Shown here one piece after another: positions 1 to 36,700 of a stretch of DNA of 64,000 bases. The position numbers and the translations under genes were made by a program. The notes beneath the pieces are model-generated. The model did not search any database, was not told the DNA's origin, and worked only from the letters and a program-made list of their open reading frames with translations. The DNA is taken from assembly GCA_035222895.1 (NCBI GenBank), contig JAVYIG010000903.1, positions 1-64,000 of the forward strand, in the 5' to 3' direction. Position 1 is the stretch's first letter; each line of letters starts with the position of its first letter. The DNA is from Strongylocentrotus droebachiensis. Its lineage: Eukaryota > Echinodermata > Echinoidea > Camarodonta > Strongylocentrotidae.

Positions 1-1797
1 AAACTTCTCCTGCTCAACTCTTCACCTCTTTCTTTCTAGAAGTGGCCTCTTTGACGGATATAATAAGACAGGCTTCAGACGTGATTTGATTCATAAATGA
101 TGTCTTTTGCCACGACTGGTCGCATTTCATTGCCGTTTCCTTGTTTCACCTTTCTAACCTACACGCTAAAAGCATCTTCGTAATGTCAATAATATAGACC
201 ACACCTGATTTAAAGGCCTTGTTTAACATTTGACTCCTTGTCAAAATATTTGATCCGTCAATAAATATGCATCGTATAATGTCTTTTCACAATGCAAAAT
301 GTTCTTTTAATAGTGTTTGTGAGAAGAAAGGAACGGAGGAGAGGATAATAGAATGATGAGGTCTATCGAAATGAGGAAAAAAATGGAGGGAAAGAGAATA
401 TTTTACTAAAAGCAATACACCAAAAAGTTATGATATAATAAACTGACATGTTTTTATCGATTCGGACAATTTACCGTTAATTTTCCGACAAATAGAATCG
501 TCCGAAGGTTATATTTCTTTCCTTATGGGTATAAGGTCGTTACTTTGCTTCACAAATATAGACGTAAGTGTGCTCTAAAACCTTTATTGGGGAATTTCGG
601 CCAGTCTGGCAATAACTGGAAGGGCCATAGCGATATTCGATCCCATCTTCTCGAGAAATACTACTTTGGGTGGTCTGATTCGTTCGATATATTTCATAAT
701 CAAAGGATTTTAAAAGTACCCCTCTCTCATCAGCAGAATCCATCTATTATTAAGATCGGTGATATTTGTTTGAGGTCAGAAACAAATATAAATATTTTAT
801 GGAACATGTATTCGAGCTGATGCCATAAAAGCTGTCGTCATGTGTCGTCATGTTGTCGTCATTATTGGTCATATGGATTCAACATTTATACAAATGGGGA
901 TCACTTTCCCATTTGTGCTTATTCGATCGAGTCTGTAATCATAATCACATAGCAACGAACTTTTAATGCGTAATCCGATAGACACAAATAACAGAAACTT
1001 TAGCATAAAATATTGTTATTCTGTCGCTTTGTACTATCGTAATACACTCATGCATGCTTTAAGTTGATTAGTAGGCACACGAATAAAAAGAACTTTACAA
1101 TCACCCGTTATAGATCTACTTTGCATCGTCCATAATATTGCAATTAATTTCAGCCAATACTTGAATATGCATGTATACTTTAATTCTTTGTGTCGCTCTC
1201 TTATATTAGAATGTGATGAAGCGTTATGATTGTCTTGATTAGAAGGTTTATCAATATTGTCATAGATACTGTATGAATATGGTACTCAAATTCAAATACC
1301 CCATGCCGTTTCGTTCTTATAGAATATGCTACTCGAAATGCCCTTGCCATATCATTGAGCAAAACATTTCCCCTGATTCATCTCGACATTTCAAAGTGTA
1401 GAACGAAGCAAAAAGAGGGGAATAAATTCTTATTTTTTCCAACTTTATGGACAGAAATGTTGCAGAACCATCACCAGATTAGGGGTGGGATGGGGATGAA
1501 TGTAAGTTGTAAGTATTAATCCCTCTACATTGGCAGCAAATCCTTCATTGTTGTCTCCAAGTCCTAGGGGAGAAAATACTTGCTCCTTTTTATCAACTTT
1601 CTGCTGCTTTTATTTCATGATGATAAATCTACTTTCACGTTTTTTGTCGTTACGAAAAATGTGCTCCATTCGTCTTAATCATCGTTAATAATGGGTAACA
1701 ATGGGAGAGACAAACGACCAAAGCTTGATCTATAGACATGTTACATTTGGCGTCATAATACCAATAAGGACACTCTTATGCCCCTGAAAAGTATTGA

Positions 1798-1899
1798 GAT
1801 GCATCCAGGCGCGTACGCAGGATTTTTTCAAGGGGGGGGTTTTAACATTTATAAATCGGGCCGAAAATTTCGCAACGACTCAGCCAGCCGCTGAATAAG

Positions 1900-1932
<33 letters not shown>

Positions 1933-2002
1933 AAGAGGACACTTTTTTTTTTTTTTTTTGGTCCCAAAAAAATCGCAACGACTCAGCCGACCGCTGAATA
2001 AG

Positions 2003-2045
<43 letters not shown>

Positions 2046-2330
2046 AAGAGGACACTTTTTTTTTTTTTTTTTGTCTCGAAATTTGAAAATTTGACATGTT
2101 GCTCCGTTGGGGGGGGGGGGGGGTGAGGTCACTTGTTTAGGTCATCCATGGGAATTTTTTTTTTTTTTTTTTTTTTTTTAAATAATAGTCTAATTAAAAA
2201 AAAAAAAAAAAAAATCCCAAAGGGGGGGGTTTTAGGGTTTTTTAGGGGGGGGTTTATACACATAAAAATACCAAAGGGGGGGGGTTTAACCCCCCAAACC
2301 CCCCCCCCTGCGTACGCGCCTGGATGCATC
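1798..2330. mobile_element. hAT-like non-autonomous element with 8-bp target duplication
   Basis: The element spans 1806-2322 and starts and ends with a perfect 15-bp inverted repeat, CAGGCGCGTACGCAG. It is flanked on both sides by GATGCATC (1798-1805 and 2323-2330), an 8-bp direct repeat as left by hAT transposons; the repeat is itself palindromic, so the inverted repeat could also be read as 23 bp. The interior has no transposase. It holds two tandem copies of a block reading ACTCAGCC, then GCTGAATAAGC, a long G run, AAGAGGACAC and a long T run (about 1870-1960 and 1975-2072), then a T run, an A run and G-rich stretches. Homopolymer lengths are likely unreliable in the assembly. Related blocks occur near 43.2 kb and 47.35 kb. 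Confidence 0.7.
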
Positions 2331-2720
2331 ATTAAATTGTTAGATATGTCGCAAATCCTAGAGGGTGTGTTGACCGCCCACCCTGGTTATTGTAAGTTAC
2401 GATTTGTAATGACTTTTAACCTTGCATGCGTTAATATCCATGTAACTCATCCTAAATAATGCAGAATATTAAACTATTTTGAAAATATTTTTGATATTTG
2501 GTTCTTCTGAGACAAAATTTTGCATTATTGCAACTTAAGGTAAGAAGTGCAATTCATCACTGCTAATAATAAGGATAAGAAAATTTGTTTATTATTTATC
2601 ATTATTAATTGTAGTTTGGAGAGAAAATACAGCTCGATGTAGCTGATTTAAAAAATTTACTTAAAAGTATGAACGCTTTTTTTATTACCATAATCATCTA
2701 ATAATTGTGAACAATTTCTT

Positions 2721-2738
2721 TCTTTTTTATCTCCATAG
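2721..2738 (+). promoter_or_regulatory. 3' splice acceptor in the 5' UTR
   Basis: A pyrimidine-rich tract is followed by CTCCATAG ending at 2738. The next three bases (2739-2741) are TAA in frame with the receptor, so translation cannot enter from an upstream exon in this frame and must start inside this exon. The acceptor is inferred from consensus only. Confidence 0.5.
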
Positions 2739-2741
2739 TAA

Positions 2742-27520
<24,779 letters not shown>

Positions 27521-28055
27521 CGGAATAAGACTTTACCTACCCATAATGCAATAGATCATAAAACACGTGTCCAATCGAAGTCCTAAAGCGACAGATTACA
27601 TCGACTCGGATACCCAAAGAAGAGGAAATTTTATAACAACGCCAAGATGAAACTAAATTTGACTCATCGTTACACGATTTGACATCTAAAATGTTGATGT
27701 TGATTCGGAGGGCGTGTCATCGTTTTGCTGTGTAAATTGATAAAGGTAAACATTGCATTACAGGTAAACCTTGGACTAACTTCATTAATGGCATATTCGG
27801 ACTTAACACCTAAGTTGACTAAAGCGAGTGAAAGATGGTTTAAGGCTTGTTGGTTGAGCAGAGGACAGCTTACGTGTCAACTTGATTACCATCAGACATA
27901 ACCACGGCAGTTGTCCATCACGTGATATCTCACCCTTCATACAGAGTAATGCATATCATGTGGTTTCGTCAATCATTCAAGGGTGTCACGATGATATCAC
28001 GACAATACCCCCTCTCTAACCCTGCATCACGCGAACATGGACTTACAACAATGTC

Positions 28056-28061
28056 AATAAA
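28056..28061 (+). promoter_or_regulatory. Candidate polyadenylation signal AATAAA (proximal)
   Basis: AATAAA about 535 bases after the stop codon, followed by a T/G-rich stretch (GTTGTCTTTTCTCGTCCTGT) that would suit a downstream element. Confidence 0.4.
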
Positions 28062-28584
28062 CTGAAGTACGTTGTCTTTTCTCGTCCTGTTGGAAGGAAA
28101 AATGTTATCCTACCGGGTTGTTTATCATCATAAACTACTTTGGACCGTTTTTTTACTCGATGCTATGAAAATGACATCGATGGCCATCTGTTGTCACCCT
28201 CATGATAGGTCAAACCACTGTGTCGCCACGAAACATCATCTGGTTCATTGACGGAGCATCACCTATGTGATAGGAAGAGGGCGAACAGAGACCACGTGAA
28301 CACCCTGTAAAAGTGCGCCATTTTAACGCCATCAATCACTCTGCCCGTCATGTCACGATCAATCTAACCCGTCGGTGACCCGGCACCAAAGGTGTGACAG
28401 AAATCAAATGCTCATCGTGTATGGTCGTCTTTTAAAGCAGCGTCGAAAAATGTGGAAAATCTAACACTGGTGAGGTACGAGATGGAGATAGGATTATACA
28501 TGTACATCTTGGGAAAGTTTCGTCATGCCAATGGCATTTTGTGCTAGATTGTAGGTTTTGATGCTAACCGCTACATGAGAAAAC

Positions 28585-28590
28585 AATAAA
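28585..28590 (+). promoter_or_regulatory. Candidate polyadenylation signal AATAAA (distal)
   Basis: AATAAAGTATGT about 1065 bases after the stop, with CGTGTTTGTG downstream. Use of this signal would give a 3' UTR of about 1.1 kb. Confidence 0.4.
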
Positions 28591-28600
28591 GTATGTACTC

Positions 28601-29817
28601 AATCAAATCGTGTTTGTGAAAGAGACTGCACATGAAAACTCCCAAAACGCACATCAGGTTTTGGACTTCTAGATGAATGCAGCCAAGCACAATGATCAAA
28701 TCTCTCTTCAAAATGTGATTGTGGATACGATTTGTAAGGATTTGATTAGCGGCAAATAGCAAACTCGATCCAAATCTATCGAACCGCATGTGCATGTGAT
28801 GGGCCTGAAGCTATATTAGTTGATGCAATTGTGAGGATTTGATGACAATCATCTTGGGGAACAGACCAAGTTTTTATTTCCGACAATGATCGCCTGTCAC
28901 CCCCGCAGCGTCAAAATTGTGACGTCGACGCGATGTGCTCGCCGTTGAATCATTTAATTTTTTCTTTTACCAACTGCTACCCCACGGGGAAATCAATCTT
29001 GGATATCTGCAGAAAAATAACCGCATCATGGATACTGACGGAAAGCTGAATTGAATGTGCAGTGAGAATTTGTGCGTAAACATATTTTGAAGGGTTGTGC
29101 GGGAGCGCAGGGAGTCTGGTTGGGTATCAATTGCTTCTTCTGGAGGGTGATTATTTTATACCATGTTATGGATCTGATATGTGACAAGTCTTTGGAAGGA
29201 GGAAAACAAGTTTCCAATTGGGTGTCATCCCTTTTTGCGGAAGGCATCTTTCTCAGTGCAGCTGTGGTCCTTTGAAACGCAAAGTAACGATCCACCTGTG
29301 AGCGGAAATCAATAGATCTACGGTAGATGTGTAGTTATGCTGCTGAACAGGAATATTCTATTCAGGATACGAAGCTTGCGGTTGGAGCATCGTGTTATCC
29401 TTTTAAGAGCTCTATCAGTTGAGTCAAAGAACCACAAAGAGCAAAATAGACGAATGATAATGATTATCTCAATTAACTTTCGGGTGGTGACTCAATAGGC
29501 TTAACATTGCAGTAAACTAAATTCACAATGGCATTCAAAACTGACACATTTTTCGTGTCGATAAACATGAAGAAAAATAAGAATGAGTCCAATTGCACAA
29601 GAGAACCAATATTATTTTGTTCGAAACTCTAATATAAACAAATGTCAGCATAATTTAGTATCAAATACAGGTATTAAACAGGTACTAATAATTATGTTGA
29701 TTTCAACTTTAAAGCAAGTCAAACAGCAAATGACAGTGTTATCATTATCGCACAAATTGTTTATTACATTGTATTATACTCTCTCCCCCGTTTGTTATCA
29801 TCTACGACCTGGGAGGT
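28601..29817. other. Intergenic DNA, nothing recognised
   Basis: No coding region with protein-like features and no repeat structure was found on either strand. Confidence 0.5.
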
Positions 29818-30061
29818 GTTTCACAAAGACCAAGATCGACGTTAAGTTGGACTTAACTTTGGCAGGCTGTTCATGCCACTGTTTCCTTTCACCATTTACT
29901 GGCATTGGTCTCACATCTACAGAATTGAGCTTTTTTGATAGTTCATTATCGAAGGAAACAAAATCTTATTTGAAAATTATAACGGTGAGAGCAAACAGTG
30001 GCATGAACAGCCTGCCATAGTTAAGTCCAGCTTAAAGTCGATCTTAGTCTTGTGAAAAAAC
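29818..30061. mobile_element. MITE with about 67-bp inverted repeats
   Basis: GTTTCACAAAGACCAAGATC from 29818 and the following bases through CACTGTTT at 29884 reappear inverted at 29993-30061 (AAACAGTGGCATGAACAGCC onward), with about six mismatches. Shared internal blocks include GGACTTAACT and GGCAGGCTGTTCATGCCACTG. Only about 108 bp separate the arms. An apparent 145-codon frame runs through the element and is not credible as a gene. Confidence 0.75.
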
Positions 30062-30313
30062 AACTGATTTTCATTTTGGTCGATAATTGAACTCGAAATA
30101 TTGAATCATCCTCATTATGTCAGTATACGCAGCTAAACTACATTTTATACTTCCTATAACTCTCGGCTCACTCTCTCTTTACATCTATTCTTCTCTGCTC
30201 TACCAACCTCATCTACCCACCTTTGGTCCTCTTATAGTATTTCGCTCTGTCGGCTTCCTCATCGAATGTAACTTACCCAAGTAGAGCTGTATGAGTATGG
30301 CTGTATTTTACAA

Positions 30314-30466
30314 TTAAAGGGGCACGTTCCCGCCAGTGTAGTTATCGGAACATGCCATCTGCGTAAGAGCCGTATTCTGTTGGTGTCAATAGGCAGCTAC
30401 AGCACCGTCCGCCAGCGCGTACGTATTTTGAACGCCCTCTGGAATACGGGGAACATGCCTCTTTAA
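30314..30466. mobile_element. Short TTAA-flanked MITE
   Basis: TTAA at 30314-30317 and 30463-30466 bracket imperfect inverted repeats AGGGGCACGTTCCC and GGGAACATGCCTCT (two mismatches over 14 bases). The interior is about 145 bp, GC-richer than its surroundings, with no coding content. Same target type as the MITE at 20680. Confidence 0.5.
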
Positions 30467-31856
30467 TGTTACTGTCTATGATTATGATTATTTCTTTTTG
30501 CAAATTGATCTGTAAACTTTTACCAGTGAAAAAGGAATTGCCGAATGATAATAAAGGCCTAATTTCAAGTTTTAGAGAGGACGAATCCCAAATAACGAGG
30601 GATAAGATTGGACATCGAGGGTGCATGTGCGCCTTAGAGGTGCAATATGTATGAGTGTAACCCTTAGGGTGTTACTGTTTCCGTGTTTGACATTTATGGT
30701 ATAATTTTGGCTTAGTTGCTGTAAGAAACCGTTGATAGTTTGGCCGAAGTGATTTTCATGAATATGAATATTTTACATTTTTCATTTTCAACGCTCCGGA
30801 GTTTGAATTTGCGGTACATGACGAAATATACTAAATAACAATAAATTATGGTTTCTCTGTAATTTCTTTAATTGATGGTTTGATTTAAATGAGAAAAATG
30901 TTAACCTTAATTAACTGAATCCCTTTTTGAAAATGCTGTCCGTAGATTGTCGCAATATGTTTAGTTTTTACTTTCATTTCCGATTCTTTTCGTCTACTCT
31001 CACGATTGTATTTTTTTTGCTGCTATTTACTTTTCGTGTCCCTTATCGTCAAATCCCGATTTTTTTTTTCGTTCTTTTTCTCTTCACGCATCCTCCCTCC
31101 TCTTTCTCCGTTTTTGTCTCTTGCTATTTTTCGTTGCTGCAATTTTCCATTTATATGTCTATAATCATAGTCGTAGAAAGCTCTGTAAGACATAACAACG
31201 TGATGATGAAAGGCATGGACACTTTAGCATTTTGGTCCAATAAAACTATGCACTTTAATTTCGGCAGGACGCATGCACATAACATTTCTTGCATGATAAG
31301 TTATGAGCGTGAAGTATGCTCCCAAATCAGTGCAAGATTAGATAGAGTATGAAAATGTTCATGTAAATAGTTATATCTATATCCCAAGAAAATTGTTCGA
31401 CATTGCGAAATAATTCTTTTTATAGAAAAGTACTGAAAGAATGAAATTAGTCAAAGAGATGGTTTAGCCATATTAAGAATGATCTGAAAATTTGTATATT
31501 TTGTTAATTCGTATAATTGTACTTAACTGAATAAATAATGTAAACTTTATGAAAGTCCACATGTTTTATTGAGTGTCAGTTTTTTCATAATGCTCCATTG
31601 TCATATTTTTCCGATCATGTCACAATCATACTGAGAATTCGATGAAAAGAAAATATATGTGACATAAATCATTATTGACCAAGAATGTCCAACAACAATC
31701 TGTTTCATATTATGAATGATAATGACAGACGTAAAGACGTGAAGGAAAAGTGGGAGAAAGAAATACAAATACAAGGAACAAGTATCTATTGATCCGTGTT
31801 CGGTAAAATAAATATAAATAAGTCATGTACTATATAGTCATGTACTATATAGACCA
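30467..31856. other. Intergenic DNA, nothing recognised
   Basis: A 141-codon open frame at 30927-31352 is dominated by Phe, Ser and Leu from T-rich DNA and has no recognisable domain. A short direct repeat, AGTCATGTACTATAT, occurs twice at about 31821-31850. Confidence 0.5.
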
Positions 31857-31864
31857 GCAATACA

Positions 31865-32421
31865 CAGGGGGGAGATTTTTTTTCATGACCGGGGGGCGGG
31901 GGGGGGGGGACGAAATGTAGGATTTTCTACAATATTTACTTGTACATTTTGGAGGATATTATTCGAGGGAGCGTAGCGAGCGAGCGAAAAGATTTTCGCA
32001 TTTGTATTAGTCTAAACGCTGCACTCTGTGGCCCTCCAGAGCCTAAAAGTGTGTGTTGCAGTCTTTAGTTAATATTTGCTAAACATTATTTTTTGCATTT
32101 TTTCTCAATTTTCATGACCGGGGGGCGGGGGGGGGGGGACGAAATGTAGGATTTTCTACAATATTTACTTGTACATTTTGGAGGATATTATTCGAGGGAG
32201 CGTAGCGAGCGAGCGAAAAGATTTTCGCATTTGTATTAGTCTAAACGCTGCACTCTGTGGCCCTCCAGAGCCTAAAAGTGTGTGTTGCAGTCTTTAGTTA
32301 ATATTTGCTAAACATTATTTTTTGCATTTTTTCTCAATTTCCGTGGGGGGGGGGGGGGACAATCCCTCCTTACAAATATGAATGGGGACGTGACCCCAGT
32401 CCCCTGTGATCGGCGCCCCTG
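31865..32421. mobile_element. G-rich hAT-like element containing a 229-bp tandem duplication
   Basis: The left end reads CAGGGGGGAGATTTT and the right end GGCGCCCCTG. Flanks GCAATACA (31857-31864) and ACTATACA (32422-32429) agree at six of eight positions, compatible with a decayed 8-bp duplication. Inside, a unit starting CATGACCGGGGGGCGGGG occurs at 31884 and again at 32113, virtually identical over 229 bp, each with the block GGAGCGTAGCGAGCGAGCG, CTGTGGCCCTCCAGAGCC and a TTTTTTCTCAATTT end. The tandem copy is certain; the hAT assignment is tentative. Confidence 0.55.
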
Positions 32422-32540
32422 ACTATACATACATTTAAACGGAAACAGCCAAACTTAAATAGTGAGGAGGGGATTGTAATGTTCATAGAAATGAGTTGGA
32501 AGAAACAGGGATAGAAGAGAAAGGGGATTAAGAAAGAAGA

Positions 32541-32734
32541 CAGAGCGAGGGAGAGATAGATAGAGTGAGAGAGAGAGAGAGAGAGAGGGGGAGGGAGAGG
32601 GGGAGAGGGAGAGAGAGAGGGAGAGAGAGTGAGAGAGAGAGAGAGAGAAAGAGGAAGAGAGAGGGAGAGAGAGAGAGAGAAAGAGAGGGAGAGAGAGAGA
32701 GAGATGAAGAGAGAGGGAGAGAGAGAGGGAGAGG

Positions 32735-32769
<35 letters not shown>
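32541..32769. repeat. Long GA-rich microsatellite (about 230 bp)
   Basis: GAGA interspersed with GGGAG and AAGAG. It gives long Arg-Glu-rich open frames on the + strand and Ser-Leu-rich frames on the minus strand; both are artefacts. Confidence 0.92.
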
Positions 32770-32772
<3 letters not shown>

Positions 32773-32785
32773 GCTGAACATGGGT

Positions 32786-33719
32786 TTATACCCCCTTCAC
32801 ATACACGGATTATTCTTACGAGTCCTTACGGATCGCACAAATTCACGGATCTTTCACGGATCCTTACGATTTGACCACTTTTACGACCGGTTTAAGAGTT
32901 ATTACGAGCTGTTTGCGGTTTATTACGGATTATTACGAGTTATTACGATGTATTTACGCCAAGAGTCCAGGATTTGTTACGAGTTGTAACGGATAACTAC
33001 GAGCAACTAACGTGTTAGTTACGACCTGTTTACGTGTTTTTACGAATAGTTACGAGTAAGTTACGAGTATGTACGAGTCCTTACGATTTTTAGTCAAAAA
33101 ATAAAAACTGAAAATAAAGTGTTCGAATTTGCAGCTTTTATACCTTTCCCCAAATCGTAAACAGTTCGTAAGCATACGTAAAGTATACGTATCTATTCGT
33201 AAAGTACTCGTAACTACACGTAAAATGCTCTTAATAACCTGTATCAATCCGTAAAGCCATCGTAAAATGACCCGAATAAAATCGTAAACGACACGTAAGC
33301 ACACGCAACCATCCTTAAACTGCTCGCAATAATCCGTAAATAATCCGTAAACAAATCATAAACTAACCGTAACGAATCGTTACAAAAATCTGTTACGAGT
33401 CATTAACGGATTCTTGCGAGCAGTTTACGGATGGGTACGTGTTGTTGCGAGCGGTTTACGGATGGTAACGGATTGATACGAGCTATTTACGAGCTATTTA
33501 CGGACAAATCAATCCGTGGACACTCGCAAGAAGATTTTTGACGTGTCAAAAAAATTGCCTCTCCTTTCACCGATCCTCAAGAGTGCCTACGAGTTGTTGC
33601 GAGTTCTGACGAGTTATTTACGGATACCAGCGAGTTATTTACGGATGCTTGCGATTGACTACGAGTTGGCAATCCGTAAGGACTCGTAAGACAAATCCGT
33701 GTATGTGAAGGGGGTATTA
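32786..33719. mobile_element. Harbinger-like non-autonomous element with phased TTACGA/TCGTAA arrays
   Basis: The element is 32789-33716 (928 bp). Terminal inverted repeats of 45 bp (32789-32833 and 33672-33716) start TACCCCCTTCACATACACGG and differ at two positions. Flanks are TTA on both sides (32786-32788, 33717-33719), a TWA duplication as in PIF/Harbinger transposons; a TA (mariner-type) reading is also possible. The interior is almost wholly made of a short degenerate motif, TTACGR, repeated about every 10-11 bp: forward at about 32835-33090, reversed (CGTAA) at about 33155-33375, forward again at about 33380-33510 and 33590-33670, with AT-rich spacers at about 33091-33155 and 33513-33590. 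No transposase is present. Confidence 0.78.
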
Positions 33720-36700
33720 GAGAGTATCAGAGCAACATCCAGACAGACGAACGAACAGACGTACAAGGAAGAGGTCATTAATCTGTCGCTTTCCAGAACA
33801 GTCCGCCAGGTGGCGCTCCCCATCCATTCTTTGGTCAACATATTGAGTATAAATTTCATATCACTTTCAAACTACTCTTCCATTGTACGTGTAATCCATT
33901 GACAAGTTCGAGATCTGTTCATAGCACAGTTTTTTCCCATCACTTATTAATTGAATAATACTTACATTAAAAACACATAATTATATTGATAACAAAGAAG
34001 AACTCATGAATTATACTTATATCACAAAATTAATTAAACGTTTTTGAACATAATTAACATTTATTTTCAGAGGTGATACTTTTCAATATTCTCCCTCCAT
34101 AATGTTTCCTTTAAATAAATTTCGAATATAATCGTAAATTACATTCTCATGTTTATATACACAAAAAAGAAAATAAAATTTCACAGGACATTTTGATGAC
34201 GATTACTTATGAAAGGAAAACATAGCTCTGTTATTTTATTCTCAAAAGTTCATGTACTGCTACTGCGAGACCCTCAAAATCCATTGTGAAAAGCATTTAT
34301 TCCTTCAGAAACGCAAACGGAAAAACATGCATTCGGGGCATTACCAGATCATTTTTAATGAGTGGGGGGGGGGGAGGCATATCCAAACAATTTTCTTTAT
34401 CCTTACCCCAACTTCAAGCCCTACCACAATAGCCGCGATGCATGCTCAAATTGCTTTCTCTGCATCATTTGAGCTTGATTAACTCCATAATACATCGTAA
34501 TCAATGTCATGTGGTTTTCTTTGGGGATACATCGTTTGCCATGGATGCACCTGCATTTGGTGACCTTGGCAGTGAGGCTGGTAGGTGGGGGTGGCCATTA
34601 GAAGGTCAAGAACCTTCTAAATGGAGGGGAGAGGTCTTCCGAACTCCGCTCCCGAAAGAAATACCCAGTAAATCTCATTCAAGAGCTAGAACATATCCCG
34701 GAAAAACCTGAAACGGCATTAAAAAAATTACCTTTTGGAAGCAGTATCTGTCACACTCTCCCATCCTCAACTCATTTGCGAGCAACGGGAGGACTGGTGA
34801 TAAGGTTCCCGACACCATCCATGCTCCTGTAGAAAAAAAATGTTAAGATTTTCATTTCGCTACAACCTCTTATCATCAAAACAAAAATGTAGGAAATAAG
34901 ACAAGATCTCCCAACTCATGAAATTTATGTATTGCTGTTCGACATCATAAGACATATTCAACTTTTTTCTCATAATGCTTTATTAATGCGGATTTTTTGG
35001 GGGATTATTTTTTAATATATGTAGTTTTTTAATTTTTAAAGGCCTGCGAAAATTGGATTAAGCTTACTTTTTTTCAATATCAAAATATATTGGATGTATT
35101 TCAAGTAGGTATACATAGATTTTGTGTTAATAGAAAAATGTATAACCAAGAAGAAATAAATAATGAATTCATATTTCAATTTCTGGAATGCGCCTCATTT
35201 TGTTTGTGATTCACATATCAATTTAAACATGTTTCAGTATAACTACCATTTGCGTTTATAACTTTCATAAAAAATACCGGTATTCACGGATACATTAATA
35301 ATTGTTCAACTGAGTTCATACTGTTTGCCCCTACTCCAAACAATTCAATAAGAACTAATGAATTTCCGGACGTCGACATCACAAAGAGGGCAACTTGTAA
35401 TCAATAGCAATCAACAAGGCTATGTACAGGTATATTGATGCATAACAGTCTGGTGACGAGCATCGGTGAATGTTTGATTCGATTTGTTCACCTTGTCGAT
35501 GCTCAAAACAGCAGAAGAACTCAACACAGACACGTCTCACCTTGCTCATAAGCGATAGATATTCATAAAACCGATCAACTGTAAACTTTCTGTCGGCCTG
35601 ATCTCCTTCCACCCTCTTCCTACAAAACATAACATTTTGTGTTTTGTGGGCGGTACATTATTCAGTTGATTGCTCAAGGTTAAAAAAAAAGGTCTCTTGG
35701 TATGGTAAAAGGTGTGTACTGAGTGGATTACAAAATAAATGCTTTTTGATAGTGTAATTGCTATTCGCTCTAATTGTTCGAATGGCATAAGGTAAATAGG
35801 TCAAGTCAAATCCTTTAAATATTCTTTAATAGACGCTCATGTGCCAATTTGGTTATCTTAGCATTAACCTAAATCATGTGAAGCGTATCGCATTTTTGTC
35901 TCAAAAGCTAGAAACTCAAGACATAAAGAATGGAATCGGCCCATGTTCCAGAGTCCGTCACTTTTCATGTCAATGATAAGCAGAGGGTTTCTTTCGAGGG
36001 AAAATGTAATATAGCTTGGAATGAGACCTAGTATTACAGGATACAGTCCTTCTGTGAAATTATATTGCTTGTTAAATGTCAATATCATACAACGTTGATT
36101 ATTATTGTATATTATTGTTATGACTAGAGTACCACATCATTAAGGTATCCACGATTTTGGGATTCTGTTATTAGTTTTCCCTCGAAAGAAACCATGCATG
36201 AATTAAATAAGTGTTCCCCATGCACAAACAGTTATAGAAATAACCACATCTGACATGCTTGAATTATAAATAGATTCCCAGAGAGAAAACAAAACCGAGG
36301 TGCGATTTGCTGTTTAGGTTACACGACATCCGATCAATATTCTGCGTTGGCGGGAAAAAGACGCCACAGATCTGTTAAAGTCTAGTGCTTTTCTACTGCC
36401 AAGTGTTTGTCTGTAACAAGATGCGTAGGGAAAATTGAGGTGTTGAACAAAATGCAAAGAATGGTCGAGAGCGGTTTGTTAAAAAGATAATACAATAATA
36501 TTTCGACACAGTTTATCACTGATAGTCATATCACTGTGTCCGTTGTATAATGGAGTAGTTTTTTTGTTATCGTATGAAGATACATCACTGAAAGTAAGGA
36601 CTGATATTGAGCTGTCCTGATTTTAAGATCGATCAGCTTTATATGCCAAGGACACTAGGAGGCGCTTTTCACAACTTTCATGGGTCATCTTGTCCGAGCT

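Larger units (their letters stand above)
1..2738. other. 5' flank / 5' UTR intron of the receptor gene
   Basis: No coding exon can be supported here. The stretch is AT-rich with only short, uncharacteristic open frames. It contains the G-rich hAT-like element described separately (1806-2322). It ends in a pyrimidine-rich tract and CCATAG acceptor at about 2718-2738, so the end of this stretch is probably intronic, with a non-coding first exon lying further upstream or hidden in this interval. I could not identify a promoter or transcription start. Confidence 0.5.
27521..28600 (+). other. Probable 3' UTR of the receptor gene
   Basis: The stretch after the stop has more balanced composition than the introns and no competing open frame. 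It contains two AATAAA signals. Its extent depends on which signal is used, which sequence alone cannot settle. Confidence 0.5.

Noticed and set aside
545-820. 91-codon frame on the + strand
   Set aside because: No recognisable domain, and an overlapping frame of similar length runs on the other strand. It shows no splice or context support.
1849-2459. Frames rich in Pro, Gly, Lys and Phe
   Set aside because: They are translations of G, T and A homopolymers within a transposon.
29583-30020. 145-codon frame on the + strand
   Set aside because: It runs through an inverted-repeat MITE; its second half is transposon sequence.
30927-31352. 141-codon frame on the + strand with hydrophobic stretches
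   Set aside because: Phe/Ser/Leu bias comes from T-rich DNA; no domain and no supporting splice signals or homology.
32455-32874. Arg/Glu-rich + strand frames and a Ser/Leu-rich minus strand frame
   Set aside because: Translations of the GA-rich microsatellite.
34442-34711. 89-codon frame with non-low-complexity composition
   Set aside because: No motif recognised, no splice context, and it includes a small inverted repeat. Not enough to call a gene.
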